From: Synergistaceae bacterium
GTDB taxonomy: Bacteria; Synergistota; Synergistia; Synergistales; Aminobacteriaceae
Assembly: GCA_009783355.1 (NCBI GenBank)
Contig: WRHH01000022.1
Location: 1-40,150 of the forward strand
Length of the DNA stretch: 40,150 bases
Direction: 5' to 3'
In this document: positions 16,134 to 24,258 of the stretch, piece by piece
How positions within the stretch are numbered: position 1 is the stretch's first letter
Layout of the letters: each line of letters starts with the position of its first letter
The notes under the pieces: model-generated
What the model was told of the DNA's origin: nothing
What the model saw: the letters and a program-made list of their open reading frames with translations, nothing else
The model's database searches: none
Made by a program: the position numbers and the translations under genes

Positions 16134-17087
16134 TCATCTTTGCCACCACTGTGATATTAAGTCGCGCATATCAATTATCCTGTCATTTTTATAAAATGGT
16201 ATTCCTTCGCTGCTCAGCCGCTTTAAAAGAGTCACAATATTACTGTATATCCCAATTTCAGCGATTTTCTTATCGTTAATGAATAACAGTATTGATCCTT
16301 CTATTTGCACTTTTGTGATTTCCTTTATTGAATATGATTCTTTTTTCCATGAAATACTCCTGACTGTCATAGTATCTTCAATCACTATTAATTTCCATCG
16401 CAAGCTATAAAAAAAGTAACAAAATGACACCAAGAAAAACATAATATGAAAACCATCAACGGTTTCATTCGACATAAATATAGTCCCGTACAAGTATCCT
16501 ATTGATGCTAAAAATATCACAAATAAATACACGCGAGAGCTTTTTGAAGGTCTTACTGAAAAACTTTTTTTTATTTGAGTTGATTCCAGTTTACCAGCCG
16601 CGCGAAGTTGCGTATAAAATAATTCAAAACCAGTAACTCGTTTACCCACAGCGAAAATCTTCTTATCACCAATTAATCCTTCAATACTTTCAATCCATCC
16701 AAAGATTTCATTAACTGTTGTTATATCTTCGATTCTAATTTGTATCTCACGTCTAAATAGCTTACTGATAGTCAGTAAGCCATTTTTTACAGATATTTTT
16801 CTTTTTAGAAACCAAACGGCAGAAAAGGCTGCCATCAAAGCAAATACTGGCATAATATAAAAAAGCCAACCAAATTCCATATCATCGTAACAAAAGATTG
16901 ATATTGCAAAAAAGAAAGATGCAAACGCAACATATATCCAGATATCACCCATAGGTGTTCGCAATTCATAAGTCAGTCCATTCGTTCGCTTAACATATTC
17001 ATCAATTTCACGACGACTAAAGCTTAATAGCATGATAACAATGCCTAATAGGCTAATTCCAATTACATTTGTAAATAGAAACACCAT
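16134..17087 (-). CDS. Membrane protein with duplicated PH-like halves, unknown function
   Basis: I do not recognise a named family beyond bacterial PH-like membrane proteins. It shows two similar halves: each has a pair of hydrophobic helices followed by a beta-rich domain (KRKISVKNGLLTISKLFRRE in the first, WKLIVIEDTMTVRSISWKKE in the second). The open frame reaches 17171, but the ATG at 17087 has GGAGG eight bases before it and begins with a plausible membrane helix, giving 317 residues. The C-terminal half is repeated at 15164-15625. It is divergent from pheS, with a 310-base gap (17088-17397) holding the pheS promoter and no gene. Confidence 0.68.
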   Translation of the reverse strand: MVFLFTNVIGISLLGIVIMLLSFSRREIDEYVKRTNGLTYELRTPMGDIWIYVAFASFFFAISIFCYDDMEFGWLFYIMPVFALMAAFSAVWFLKRKISVKNGLLTISKLFRREIQIRIEDITTVNEIFGWIESIEGLIGDKKIFAVGKRVTGFELFYTQLRAAGKLESTQIKKSFSVRPSKSSRVYLFVIFLASIGYLYGTIFMSNETVDGFHIMFFLVSFCYFFYSLRWKLIVIEDTMTVRSISWKKESYSIKEITKVQIEGSILLFINDKKIAEIGIYSNIVTLLKRLSSEGIPFYKNDRIIDMRDLISQWWQR

Positions 17088-17309
17088 AGATGCAACCTCC
17101 TTCCGCCTTTGTTCGTTTTCAAGCGACACAATTATATGCCAAAAATACATTGCAAGATAGTGGGTCTTCACTAATATAGATGCAAAAATAGTTAAGCACT
17201 ATCCTTTATCGTAAAACTGCATCGCTCAACTTAAGCTGTCTTTGTTTTGCTTGTGCTTGTTCGAGTAGTTCGCGGTTAAAGTTCTCTCATTATTTCTCAT
17301 TATTTGTAT

Positions 17310-17337
17310 TTGCCTTGGCTATTAACTAGGTTATACT
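17310..17337 (+). promoter_or_regulatory. Candidate promoter of pheS-pheT
   Basis: TTGCCT (17310-17315) and TATACT (17332-17337) are 16 bases apart, 60 bases before the pheS start. No T-box or Phe-rich leader peptide was seen between it and pheS. Confidence 0.38.
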
Positions 17338-17397
17338 TCTATCATATTAGAATCGACATTTTTGAATAAACAGTTTATTTTGATCGGAGAAATATTA

Positions 17398-18435
17398 ATG
17401 AGAGAAAAAATAGATATAATGCTCATTGAAGGAAATGAGAGAATAGCAGGAGCGAAAACTGAGGCAGAGCTTCAGGACGTGAAGTCGTCCCTACTCGGTA
17501 AAAAAGGTTCGCTCACGGATATATTAAAGGAAATACCGCGCCTTGACGTTTCAATGCGCGCCGAAATAGGCCGCGCTACGAATGAGCTCAAGGATCACTT
17601 CACCGCCATGATAGAATCCCGCAGGGAGGAAATCCGCCTTAAGGCGTCGGAAATACCTCCCGATTTCGACTTTACTGTCCCCGGCGCCGAGCCGCCGGGC
17701 GGCGCTTTACACCCCATCACGCAGATGTGTTACGACCTTAACGACACCTTCCGCTCAATGGGGTTTGAGGTGTTTCAGGGGCCGGAAATAACGAGCGAGC
17801 TCTACGCTTTCGATAACTTAAATTTCCCGCCCGATCACCCTGCGCGCGAGAGTATGGACACTTATTGGCTTGCAGGGCACGACAAAGGGCGTGGCGGTGG
17901 CAGGCTCTGCCTTCGTCCGCATCTTACCGGCTCGAGCGTTCGCTACCTCAAGTCGCATAAACCGCCCTTCCGCTTCGTCTATCCCGGAAGGGTGTACCGC
18001 AACGAGACGACTGACGCGCGGCACGAACGCGCATTTTTCCAGTATGAAGCGTTAATCGTTGATAGAGAATTCACGTTTTCAGCGGGTAAAGTAATGATAA
18101 AAAGCATTCTATCTAAAGTATTCGGCCGCGACGTTCCGGTCAGGATGCGCGTTGGCTTCTTTCCGTTCGTCGAACCCGGTTTTGAGATTGACATGGGTTG
18201 CCTTGTATGCGGCGGGAGCGGGTGCAGCGTTTGTAAGCATGTTGGCTGGATAGAGATTATGCCCGGCGGGACTCCGCATCCAAACGTGCTTCGCGCAGCT
18301 GGGCTGGATCCGGCTGAATTCACAGGATTCTACGTGAATATCGGCCTTGACCGCCTTGTCATGATGCGCTACGGGGTGGATGACGTGAGGCTCTTCCACA
18401 GCGCCGATCTTAGATTTTTGAGCCAGTTCAGGTAA
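17398..18435 (+). CDS. pheS: Phenylalanyl-tRNA synthetase alpha subunit
   Basis: Class II synthetase subunit that, with PheT, charges tRNA-Phe. The N-terminal coiled coil (about residues 1-85) precedes the catalytic core. Motif 2 is seen as RVYRNETTDARHERAFFQYE. The zinc-like knuckle CLVCGGSGCSVCKHVGWIEI and the motif 3 region GFYVNIGLDRLVMMRYGVDD follow, and the protein ends at RFLSQF as usual. The TG(S)SVRYL and GGTPHP segments deviate from the common THTSPVQ and GMVHP forms, so it is a divergent PheS. I use the ATG at 17398 (345 residues), preceded by GGAGA; the frame extends to a TTG at 17362 without a ribosome binding site. It is followed after 15 bases by pheT and preceded by a broken copy of itself. 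Confidence 0.93.
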   Translation: MREKIDIMLIEGNERIAGAKTEAELQDVKSSLLGKKGSLTDILKEIPRLDVSMRAEIGRATNELKDHFTAMIESRREEIRLKASEIPPDFDFTVPGAEPPGGALHPITQMCYDLNDTFRSMGFEVFQGPEITSELYAFDNLNFPPDHPARESMDTYWLAGHDKGRGGGRLCLRPHLTGSSVRYLKSHKPPFRFVYPGRVYRNETTDARHERAFFQYEALIVDREFTFSAGKVMIKSILSKVFGRDVPVRMRVGFFPFVEPGFEIDMGCLVCGGSGCSVCKHVGWIEIMPGGTPHPNVLRAAGLDPAEFTGFYVNIGLDRLVMMRYGVDDVRLFHSADLRFLSQFR

Positions 18436-18450
18436 AGCGAGGGAAAAGAC

Positions 18451-20889
18451 ATGAAATTATCGTTAGACTGGATAAAGGATTACGTAAATATACCGCAGGA
18501 TATTGAACTATCCCGCATCGCCTACGACTTGACGATGTCCACCGTTGAAGTTGAGGGCATGATTGATTTAGGCGGAAAATTCGACAAGATGGTCGTTGGC
18601 GTTGTGAACAGGATACTTCCCCATCCCAACGCGGACAAGCTGAAGATATGCGTGACAGACTTGGGCTCGGAAGAGCGCGAAATTGTTTGCGGCGGAATAA
18701 ACTTGAGAGAAGGCATGAAAGTCGCTGTGGCAAAACCCGGCGCGTTGGTTCGCTGGCACGGCGCGGGCGACCTGGTCGAAATTGGAAAAGCAAAAGTGCG
18801 CGGCGTGGAAAGCTACGGAATGATTTGCGCATCGTCCGAGATTGGTTTGTTCGACCTGTTCCCGTTCACTGAGGAGGCGACAATAGTCGACCTGTCGGAA
18901 TTTGACGCGCGTCCGGGCGATAATCTCGCGGAAGCGCTCTGCATGAATGACGTGATACTGGAAATAGACAATAAATCACTGACCAACCGCCCCGATCTAT
19001 GGGGGCACTACGGAATAGCGCGGGAGATTTCCGCCCTGTACGATCTTCCTATCAATGGTTTCGCGCAGTTCGCGCCGCCCCTTACTCCGGACTTCGAGAT
19101 AACCATAGATGATACGACGCGATGCCCAAGGTATATCGGCGTGAGAATTGAGAGGCTCTCGAACACGCCGTCGCCGTTCAAAATTCAAAGCCGCATTTGG
19201 CGGGTCGGTATGCGCCCCATCAACGCAATAGTCGATATAACCAATTATGCGATGCTGGCGACAGGCCAGCCGATGCACGCCTTCGACTCCGACAACATAA
19301 AAGGCCATATAACGGTGCGCCGCGCGCGCGACGCGGAGAAGCTTCTGCTTTTAAACGGCAGGGAACTGTCGCTTTCCACTGAGGATTTAGTAATCGCTGA
19401 CGACGAAGGTTCCGTCGGACTCGCGGGAGTAATGGGCGGGGGGAAAGACTCCGTATTGCCCGAGACAAACAAGGTGATACTCGAAATCGCCAACTTTGAA
19501 GCTATCGGTGTAAGACACACTACAGTGCGCCATGATATACGCACGGATGCGGCCATCAGATACGAAAAGGGCATAGACCCGGAAAGAGGCGACATCGCCC
19601 TGTCGTTCGCGATGCAGATGTTCGCGGAATTTTTCCCCAATATGTCGGTGACGGGGTTCCGAGATGTATATCCGAGTGATCCCAACAGAAGCGAAATTGA
19701 CGTTTCGCTTGACTGGTTGGAAAAGCGCCTCGGCAAGCGAATTCCAAACGGCGATATAGCTCGTATGCTGGAACGTCTCGGCTTTAGCGTTAACTTCGAC
19801 GGAGACAATATGCGCGTCGTGGCGCCGACTTGGCGCTCAACCGGAGATATTTCCATCCCCGACGATATCATGGAGGAAGTATCCAGAATGCACGGGTACG
19901 AAAACTTCGAGTCAACGCTGATAACGACAACATTTGATGGCGCCATAAACCAAATAGAAGCCGACATGGACAGGAAAATCAAGGAATACTTGGCGTCGAG
20001 ATGCGGGATGAACGAAATATTCACATATCCGTGGATAAGCGACCAGTACGTGAGGGCAATATTCGGAGGCGCCGACGGAATGTTGTCGCTCTCCACGCCG
20101 CCGTCTCCCGACGAACACTGTGTCCGCTCCTCGCTCCTGCCGAACCTCTGCAAGGCGGTTTCGGACAACCTGCGTTTCTTCGGCTCGTTCGCGATATTCG
20201 AATCCGCTCTGGTGTTCTTCGACAGGGATTTCGAAACCCGGTACGACGAGCGCGAGTCGCTGCCTCTCCAGCGTAGAAACGTTGCGGGAGCTTATGTTGG
20301 CGACCCGGAAGATGTGAATTTACTTTTCAGAAAGGCAAAGGGCGTTATTGAGGCTCTCCCGCGCTATGTGCACATAGAGCCGGTGATGTTTGAAAAAATC
20401 GAGAAACCGGTATGGGCTGACGATGTAGTGTGGCTCAATATCCGCCACTGCGGCGAGCGAGCGGGCAATCTGGCGCTACTGTCGAAGAAAGCCGCACTGG
20501 GCTGCGGAATCAAGAACAGCGCAGTGATGCTGTTCGAGTTGGACATAGACTTGCTGAAACCGTACCCGTCCAGAACGAATAAATACGCGCGGCTCTCTGA
20601 GTACCCGATGACGGATTACGACGTATCCATGCTGTTCGATACGCCGGTCAAGTGGAAGGAGATTCATGAAGTCATTACGGGTAAGAGCGGCCCGGACGAT
20701 TTGCTGCGCGGCGTGTCTTTCGTGGACGAGTACAAGGGACATCAGGTTCCAGAAGGCAAAAAATCCGTCACCTTCAGATTAGTAATCGGCTCGCTCAAAA
20801 AGACGCTGACGTCGGAAGAGATAGAGAACTACGCCAAAGCCATTGAAAAGCGTTTAAAGAAAACGCTGGGAGCAGAGCTTCGCAGTTGA
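18451..20889 (+). CDS. pheT: Phenylalanyl-tRNA synthetase beta subunit
   Basis: An 812-residue beta subunit with the bacterial domain order: tRNA-binding OB fold at about 40-150 (HPNADKLKICVTDLG, MICASSEIGL), B3/4 editing domain at about 205-370 (with MHAFDSDNI and GLAGVMGG), B5 domain at about 400-475 (WLEKRLGKRIPN), catalytic-like core, and the C-terminal ferredoxin-fold anticodon-binding domain from about 715 (YPMTDYDVSMLFDTPVKWKE). The editing domain should clear mischarged Tyr-tRNA. Start ATG follows GAGGG. Length and all domains are normal, and it is co-transcribed with pheS. Confidence 0.95.
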   Translation: MKLSLDWIKDYVNIPQDIELSRIAYDLTMSTVEVEGMIDLGGKFDKMVVGVVNRILPHPNADKLKICVTDLGSEEREIVCGGINLREGMKVAVAKPGALVRWHGAGDLVEIGKAKVRGVESYGMICASSEIGLFDLFPFTEEATIVDLSEFDARPGDNLAEALCMNDVILEIDNKSLTNRPDLWGHYGIAREISALYDLPINGFAQFAPPLTPDFEITIDDTTRCPRYIGVRIERLSNTPSPFKIQSRIWRVGMRPINAIVDITNYAMLATGQPMHAFDSDNIKGHITVRRARDAEKLLLLNGRELSLSTEDLVIADDEGSVGLAGVMGGGKDSVLPETNKVILEIANFEAIGVRHTTVRHDIRTDAAIRYEKGIDPERGDIALSFAMQMFAEFFPNMSVTGFRDVYPSDPNRSEIDVSLDWLEKRLGKRIPNGDIARMLERLGFSVNFDGDNMRVVAPTWRSTGDISIPDDIMEEVSRMHGYENFESTLITTTFDGAINQIEADMDRKIKEYLASRCGMNEIFTYPWISDQYVRAIFGGADGMLSLSTPPSPDEHCVRSSLLPNLCKAVSDNLRFFGSFAIFESALVFFDRDFETRYDERESLPLQRRNVAGAYVGDPEDVNLLFRKAKGVIEALPRYVHIEPVMFEKIEKPVWADDVVWLNIRHCGERAGNLALLSKKAALGCGIKNSAVMLFELDIDLLKPYPSRTNKYARLSEYPMTDYDVSMLFDTPVKWKEIHEVITGKSGPDDLLRGVSFVDEYKGHQVPEGKKSVTFRLVIGSLKKTLTSEEIENYAKAIEKRLKKTLGAELRS

Positions 20890-20941
20890 GACTCATAAGA
20901 TATAATGTAAAGCTCTTGTGATATACCGTTTTTTACGTCGT

Positions 20942-20969
20942 TTGGCATGGCGATAAAATGTAGTATTAT
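20942..20969 (+). promoter_or_regulatory. Promoter of the AlbA_2-type regulator, similar to the small-RNA promoter at 22804
   Basis: TTGGCA (20942-20947), 16 bases, TATTAT (20964-20969). The surrounding 40 bases are almost the same as those around the promoter at 22804-22831, including the shared words ATAAAATGTAGTA / CTAAAATGTAGTA and TATCAAA. Confidence 0.6.
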
Positions 20970-20992
20970 ATTTATCAAATTGGAGTTTTCAT

Positions 20993-22282
20993 ATGCTGGA
21001 AAATAACCGTATTGAGTATAAACGTGAACTTAGCGACCGTTTTGAGCGGGCAGTGGTGTCGTTTCTGAATTATGCGGGGGGCGGTGAAGTGATTATAGGT
21101 ATGGACAACGACGGCAACGCCATTGGCATCGTTGACACTGACGGGGAGCAGCTTAAAATCGTTGACCGCATCCGTAATAATATTAAGCCGCAGACGCTTG
21201 GACTTTTCGACGTTGTTCAGAGCCAAATTGACGGCAAAGATATAATTCGCGTAATAGTGTCTTGCGGTCAGCAGCGCCCATACTATATCCGCAAATTCGG
21301 AATGTCGGAAAACGGCTGTTTCATTCGTGTCGGCAGTTCATCGCAACCGATGAGCGAGCAAATGATTGAGGAATTGATAGCAAAGCGTCAGAGGATAACG
21401 CTTCAAACAATGCCGTCACCGCGACACAATCTAACATTTAAGCAGCTTTGTATTTACTATGAGGAAAAGGACCTCGAACCAACGGAGCAATTTATTGAAA
21501 GTTTGGACTTGCGGCAAAGCAGCGGAGAGTTTAACTATGCCGCGTATTTGCTTGCGGACGGCAACGGTGTTTCAATTAAGGTTGCGTCATACGCCGGAAC
21601 GGACAAGGTTGATTTACTCGAAACCCGCGAATATGGGAATCGCTGCCTGATAACCGCAACGCAACGGATACTTGATCGTTTGGATTCTGAGAACCGCACA
21701 TTCGCAAAGATAACCTCGAAGAACCGCATTGAAAAAGAGCGCGTAAATACAATCGCCTTGCGTGAAGCGGTGATAAACGCAATCGTCCATAACGATTACA
21801 CAAAGGGGGTTCCTCTCGTTGAAATTTTTACCGACAGAATCGTCATTACGTCGTGTGGCGGTTTGGTAGAGGGATTAACCGAATCAGATTTTTTCAAATG
21901 CCGCTCTATGCCGCGAAACCGCGAACTAATGCGTGTGTTCCGTGATATGGAACTTGTTGAGCAAATCGGGTCAGGCATGAGTCGTATTCTAAAAGCCTAT
22001 GACCGTTCAATATTTGAATTAACACCGAGTTTTACAGTTGTGACATTCCCATTTGAAGAAGCGTTTATTCCGCCAAATGGCAAGATGATTGGCAGAATAA
22101 CCGACAGGACAAAAACAACGCTTGATGTGATAAAAGAAACTCCTACGTCGACTATTGCCCGGCTTGCGGAACTTACGGGGAAATCACAACGCGCCATTTC
22201 ACGCGATTTGAAAGAATATAAAGATGGAGCGTTGATTCGTCGTGAGGGCGCAAAGCGAAACGGGAGGTGGATCGTCCTATGA
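20993..22282 (+). CDS. AlbA_2 (Schlafen-type) DNA-binding protein, putative transcriptional regulator
   Basis: Proteins of this family combine a divergent AlbA_2 domain, a GHKL-like ATP-binding segment and a C-terminal helix-turn-helix. Here residues 1-115 hold the AlbA_2 part (IEYKRELSDRFERAVVSFLN, then GGGEVIIGMDNDG). Residues about 255-345 have the family hallmark AVINAIVHNDYTKGVPLVEI and QIGSGMSRI. Residues about 370-429 form a winged helix (IARLAELTGKSQRAISRDLK). At 429 residues it is full length. It is often annotated as RecG-like or a transcriptional regulator, but no helicase motifs are present. Start ATG follows TTGGAG. It stands alone between pheT and a small Cys-rich gene, in a stretch that looks accessory. 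Confidence 0.82.
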   Translation: MLENNRIEYKRELSDRFERAVVSFLNYAGGGEVIIGMDNDGNAIGIVDTDGEQLKIVDRIRNNIKPQTLGLFDVVQSQIDGKDIIRVIVSCGQQRPYYIRKFGMSENGCFIRVGSSSQPMSEQMIEELIAKRQRITLQTMPSPRHNLTFKQLCIYYEEKDLEPTEQFIESLDLRQSSGEFNYAAYLLADGNGVSIKVASYAGTDKVDLLETREYGNRCLITATQRILDRLDSENRTFAKITSKNRIEKERVNTIALREAVINAIVHNDYTKGVPLVEIFTDRIVITSCGGLVEGLTESDFFKCRSMPRNRELMRVFRDMELVEQIGSGMSRILKAYDRSIFELTPSFTVVTFPFEEAFIPPNGKMIGRITDRTKTTLDVIKETPTSTIARLAELTGKSQRAISRDLKEYKDGALIRREGAKRNGRWIVL

Positions 22283-22469
22283 AAATCAACGCCGAGGATA
22301 TGATTCGTCACCAATCACTACTATCAGCATAAAGACTCTCAGTAGCGCCCTTTTGTTTTAAAATATTCAAAGGCTAGGATACTGGTTTAGAAATTAAATC
22401 GACTTGTATTTTTCGCTTTTTCTGTTATAGTCTGAATAGTGAAGGCAATTATAAAAGGAGTTGTTGCAA

Positions 22470-22751
22470 ATGAAATTATCGCCATGCGGCGCTGATTGTG
22501 AGAGCTGTAATTATTTGAAAGACTGCGGCGGTTGTTGCGAAATGGAAGGCAAACCATTTTACATAAAAGATTTTGGGTTTGAAGTTTGCCCGATGTATGA
22601 CTGCTCTGTCAATAAAAAGGGTTATAAAACATGCGCAAGCTGCCCTGAACTTCCCTGCCGAATTTTCCACGACTGGAAAGACCCGAACATAACGGACGAA
22701 GCGCATATTAACTCGATAAATGAGAGGGTAAAAGTATTAAGGGATTCTTAA
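22470..22751 (+). CDS. Small cysteine-rich DUF3795-like protein
   Basis: A 93-residue protein with about a dozen cysteines: CGADCESCNYLKDCGGCCEM at the start, then CPMYDCSV and CASCPELPC. This spacing matches DUF3795-type proteins, which are presumed metal or Fe-S binders of unknown role. I start at the ATG at 22470, which has AAAGGAG nine bases upstream; the open frame includes two TTG codons before it. It is probably monocistronic. Confidence 0.75.
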   Translation: MKLSPCGADCESCNYLKDCGGCCEMEGKPFYIKDFGFEVCPMYDCSVNKKGYKTCASCPELPCRIFHDWKDPNITDEAHINSINERVKVLRDS

Positions 22752-22803
22752 AACAAACCCGTAATTTTCTGAATCAATAAGAGGCGTCATTTCTCCACGA
22801 CGT

Positions 22804-22831
22804 TTGACATGTCGCTAAAATGTAGTAATAT
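22804..22831 (+). promoter_or_regulatory. Promoter of the putative antitoxin RNA
   Basis: A perfect TTGACA (22804-22809) and TAATAT (22826-22831) at 16 bases spacing. No ribosome binding site plus ORF of any size follows before the terminator at 22963, so it likely drives a non-coding RNA. Confidence 0.62.
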
Positions 22832-22837
22832 ATACAT

Positions 22838-22963
22838 ATCAAAAGAGAGGACGCGTTAACGTCCCCTCGGTTGTAAGCCGTTCGGCGGTTAATAGCCGGA
22901 CTCACAAATTAGATTTATGAGCTTAAAAAATAAGCCAATCCTTGCCAGGGCGGCTTATTTTTT
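22838..22963 (+). ncRNA. Putative antisense RNA antitoxin of a type I toxin-antitoxin locus
   Basis: The interval between the promoter at 22804 and the hairpin ending at 22963 would give a transcript of about 125 bases. It is rich in structure: GAGGACG pairs with CGTCCCCTC at 22854-22876, then a CCG/CGG-rich stem around 22880-22905, then the terminator stem. Its 3' end overlaps the end of the toxin gene on the other strand, so the two RNAs could pair over about 39 bases. The layout resembles the TxpA/RatA and BsrG/SR4 loci of Bacillus, in which a small RNA overlaps the 3' end of a toxin message. The 5' end is inferred, not seen. Confidence 0.55.
22925..22963. terminator. Bidirectional terminator shared by toxin mRNA and antisense RNA
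   Basis: A perfect 12-base stem, AAAAAATAAGCC (22925-22936) with GGCTTATTTTTT (22952-22963), works in both directions. The toxin stop codon lies inside its right arm. Confidence 0.85.
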
Positions 22964-23035
22964 AATGTTCGACATCAACGCGATAATTAATAACCCAAAA
23001 GTTAATGTAATCATCAATGATTCATATATCGACAT
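22955..23035 (-). CDS. 26-residue holin-like hydrophobic toxin peptide (type I toxin-antitoxin)
   Basis: The peptide reads MSIYESLMITLTFGLLIIALMS followed by Asn-Ile-Lys-Lys (shown here as residues 1-20, MSIYESLMITLTFGLLIIAL, then the tail). It has a polar start with Tyr-Glu, one membrane-spanning stretch with a Phe-Gly-Leu-Leu-Ile core, and two terminal lysines. This is the pattern of the 'putative holin-like toxin' peptides of Firmicutes (M-x-Y-E-x-L-x-x-M-x-x-F-G-x-L-I). A GGAAGGGGGG ribosome binding site lies about seven bases before the ATG at 23035. It has its own promoter at 23095-23123 and ends in a terminator shared with an opposing RNA. It would insert in the membrane and disrupt it when not silenced. 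Function is inferred from size, pattern and layout. Confidence 0.75.
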   Translation of the reverse strand: MSIYESLMITLTFGLLIIALMSNIKK

Positions 23036-23094
23036 AGGCGTCCCCCCTTCCGGGAGTCAGGCCAAATAAACACCGCCCACAGCTTACGTATCTA

Positions 23095-23123
23095 TATATA
23101 GATAAATTGTTGTTCACTGTAAA
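23095..23123 (-). promoter_or_regulatory. Promoter of the toxin gene
   Basis: On the minus strand TTTACA (23123-23118), 17 bases, TATATA (23100-23095). The -10 is within the palindrome ATCTATATATAGAT, so a dimeric regulator is conceivable. The leader to the toxin ATG is about 50 bases. Confidence 0.55.
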
Positions 23124-23220
23124 GACAGAAATTAGGCTTATTTCTATTTGAAACAATATTTTACTTGGAATGTTGGAGAAAAAGAAATTAGTAATAATAT
23201 CTCAAAATTCGTGGGTTTTT

Positions 23221-23229
23221 TGATATAAT
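23221..23229 (+). promoter_or_regulatory. Extended -10 promoter of the rpsB operon
   Basis: TGATATAAT (TG-n-TATAAT) lies 153 bases before rpsB. The leader 23236-23381 is long and GC-rich in part, with a small CGCC/GGCG hairpin around 23309-23323. It may hold an S2-type autoregulatory leader, but I cannot define one. No other gene is in 23036-23381. Confidence 0.5.
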
Positions 23230-23381
23230 GTATTGTCTTTAAAACGCACATGAGGCGAATTAAATTTGGGTGTGTCCGTTATCGCTGATTCGGGTTGATG
23301 TTTTGCGCCCCTTTCGCAGGCGGATCTGAGTTTAATAATGACCCTTATGGAGGACTAACAAAATTATAGGAGGGGAAACAT

Positions 23382-24203
23382 TTGGCAGTTGTAAGTATGA
23401 AGCAGTTGTTGGAGTGCGGTGTCCATTTCGGACATCAGACGAGGCGCTGGAACCCGAAGATGAAACCATACATCTTCACCGAACGTAACGGAGTATACAT
23501 AATTGACCTTCAAAAAACCGTTCGCGGACTTGAGAAAGCCTATGAGTTTATTCGGAAAGTAGCGGAAGAAGGAGGAACCGTTCTCTTCGTGGGGACAAAG
23601 CGCCAGGCGCAGGATACGATAGCGGAGGAAGCGTTGCGTTGCGGGCAGTATTATATCAATCAGCGCTGGCTGGGCGGACTTATGACCAACTTCCCGACCA
23701 TTCGCCGCCGCGTTACCCGTATGCTTGAACTTCGCAAGTATGATGAAAACAACACTTGGGAGACTTTCTCGAAAAAAGAGAAGGCCGTTCTTCGCAAGGA
23801 GCAGGCAAAACTTGAAAGGTATTTGTCCGGAATAGCGGAGATGAAAAGCGTCCCTGAAGCCCTTTTCCTCATTGACCCGCGCCGCGAGGAAAACGCGGTC
23901 GCCGAGGCAAGAAAGCTTGGCATTCCTGTCGTATCAATAGTTGACACTAACTGTGACCCCGGCATGGTCGATTTCCCGATTCCTGGAAATGACGACGCTA
24001 TCCGCGCAATCAAGCTCATTACAGGGCTTATGGCAAACGCCATCATAGAAGGGCATCAGGGCGAGGATCACGTAGTTGCTCCTGCTGAGGAAGACGCTGA
24101 ATCTATAGAAGAGAGAGAGCAGATGGTCGACCTGACGGACGAGGATATTATGCAGGTCAAGGAGCGGCTTACACAAGCGTATGACAATCAGGACGACGAA
24201 TAA
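23382..24203 (+). CDS. rpsB: 30S ribosomal protein S2
   Basis: A 273-residue S2. The N-terminus [20 protein letters not shown] and the following [12 protein letters not shown] are the S2 signature 1; [20 protein letters not shown] and [13 protein letters not shown] are the later conserved blocks. It has an acidic C-terminal tail (about residues 228-273), common in S2. Start is TTG at 23382, seven bases after AGGAGGGG; a later ATG (Met6) would remove conserved residues. First gene of the rpsB-tsf-pyrH-frr-cheR cluster. Confidence 0.95.
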   Translation: MAVVSMKQLLECGVHFGHQTRRWNPKMKPYIFTERNGVYIIDLQKTVRGLEKAYEFIRKVAEEGGTVLFVGTKRQAQDTIAEEALRCGQYYINQRWLGGLMTNFPTIRRRVTRMLELRKYDENNTWETFSKKEKAVLRKEQAKLERYLSGIAEMKSVPEALFLIDPRREENAVAEARKLGIPVVSIVDTNCDPGMVDFPIPGNDDAIRAIKLITGLMANAIIEGHQGEDHVVAPAEEDAESIEEREQMVDLTDEDIMQVKERLTQAYDNQDDE

Positions 24204-24258
24204 TAATAATAATAAATAGTATTTACTATTAACTGGTAAATTTACGGGAGGATTTAAA

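Larger units (their letters stand above)
15164..17700. repeat. Tandem duplication of membrane gene plus 5' part of pheS
   Basis: Two units lie head to tail, each with a minus-strand membrane gene followed by a plus-strand pheS beginning: 15164-16096 and 16134-17700. Long stretches match almost base for base, for example the pheS leader and first 100 codons (from about 15732 and 17352), and the part of the membrane gene around 15350-15430 and 16320-16410. The left unit has lost the N-terminal half of the membrane gene and the centre of pheS, so the right unit is the functional one. Confidence 0.85.

Noticed and set aside
16097..16279. Continuation of the pheS pseudogene frame as a genuine protein domain
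   Set aside because: This part is antisense to the 3' end of the membrane gene and matches no PheS sequence.
17088..17397. T-box or Phe attenuator leader before pheS
   Set aside because: No T-box consensus, Phe-rich leader peptide or terminator/antiterminator pair could be seen.
19245..20168. 307-codon minus-strand ORF opposite pheT
   Set aside because: Shadow of the pheT coding frame; Ser/Arg-rich, no ribosome binding site, and pheT is well supported across the region.
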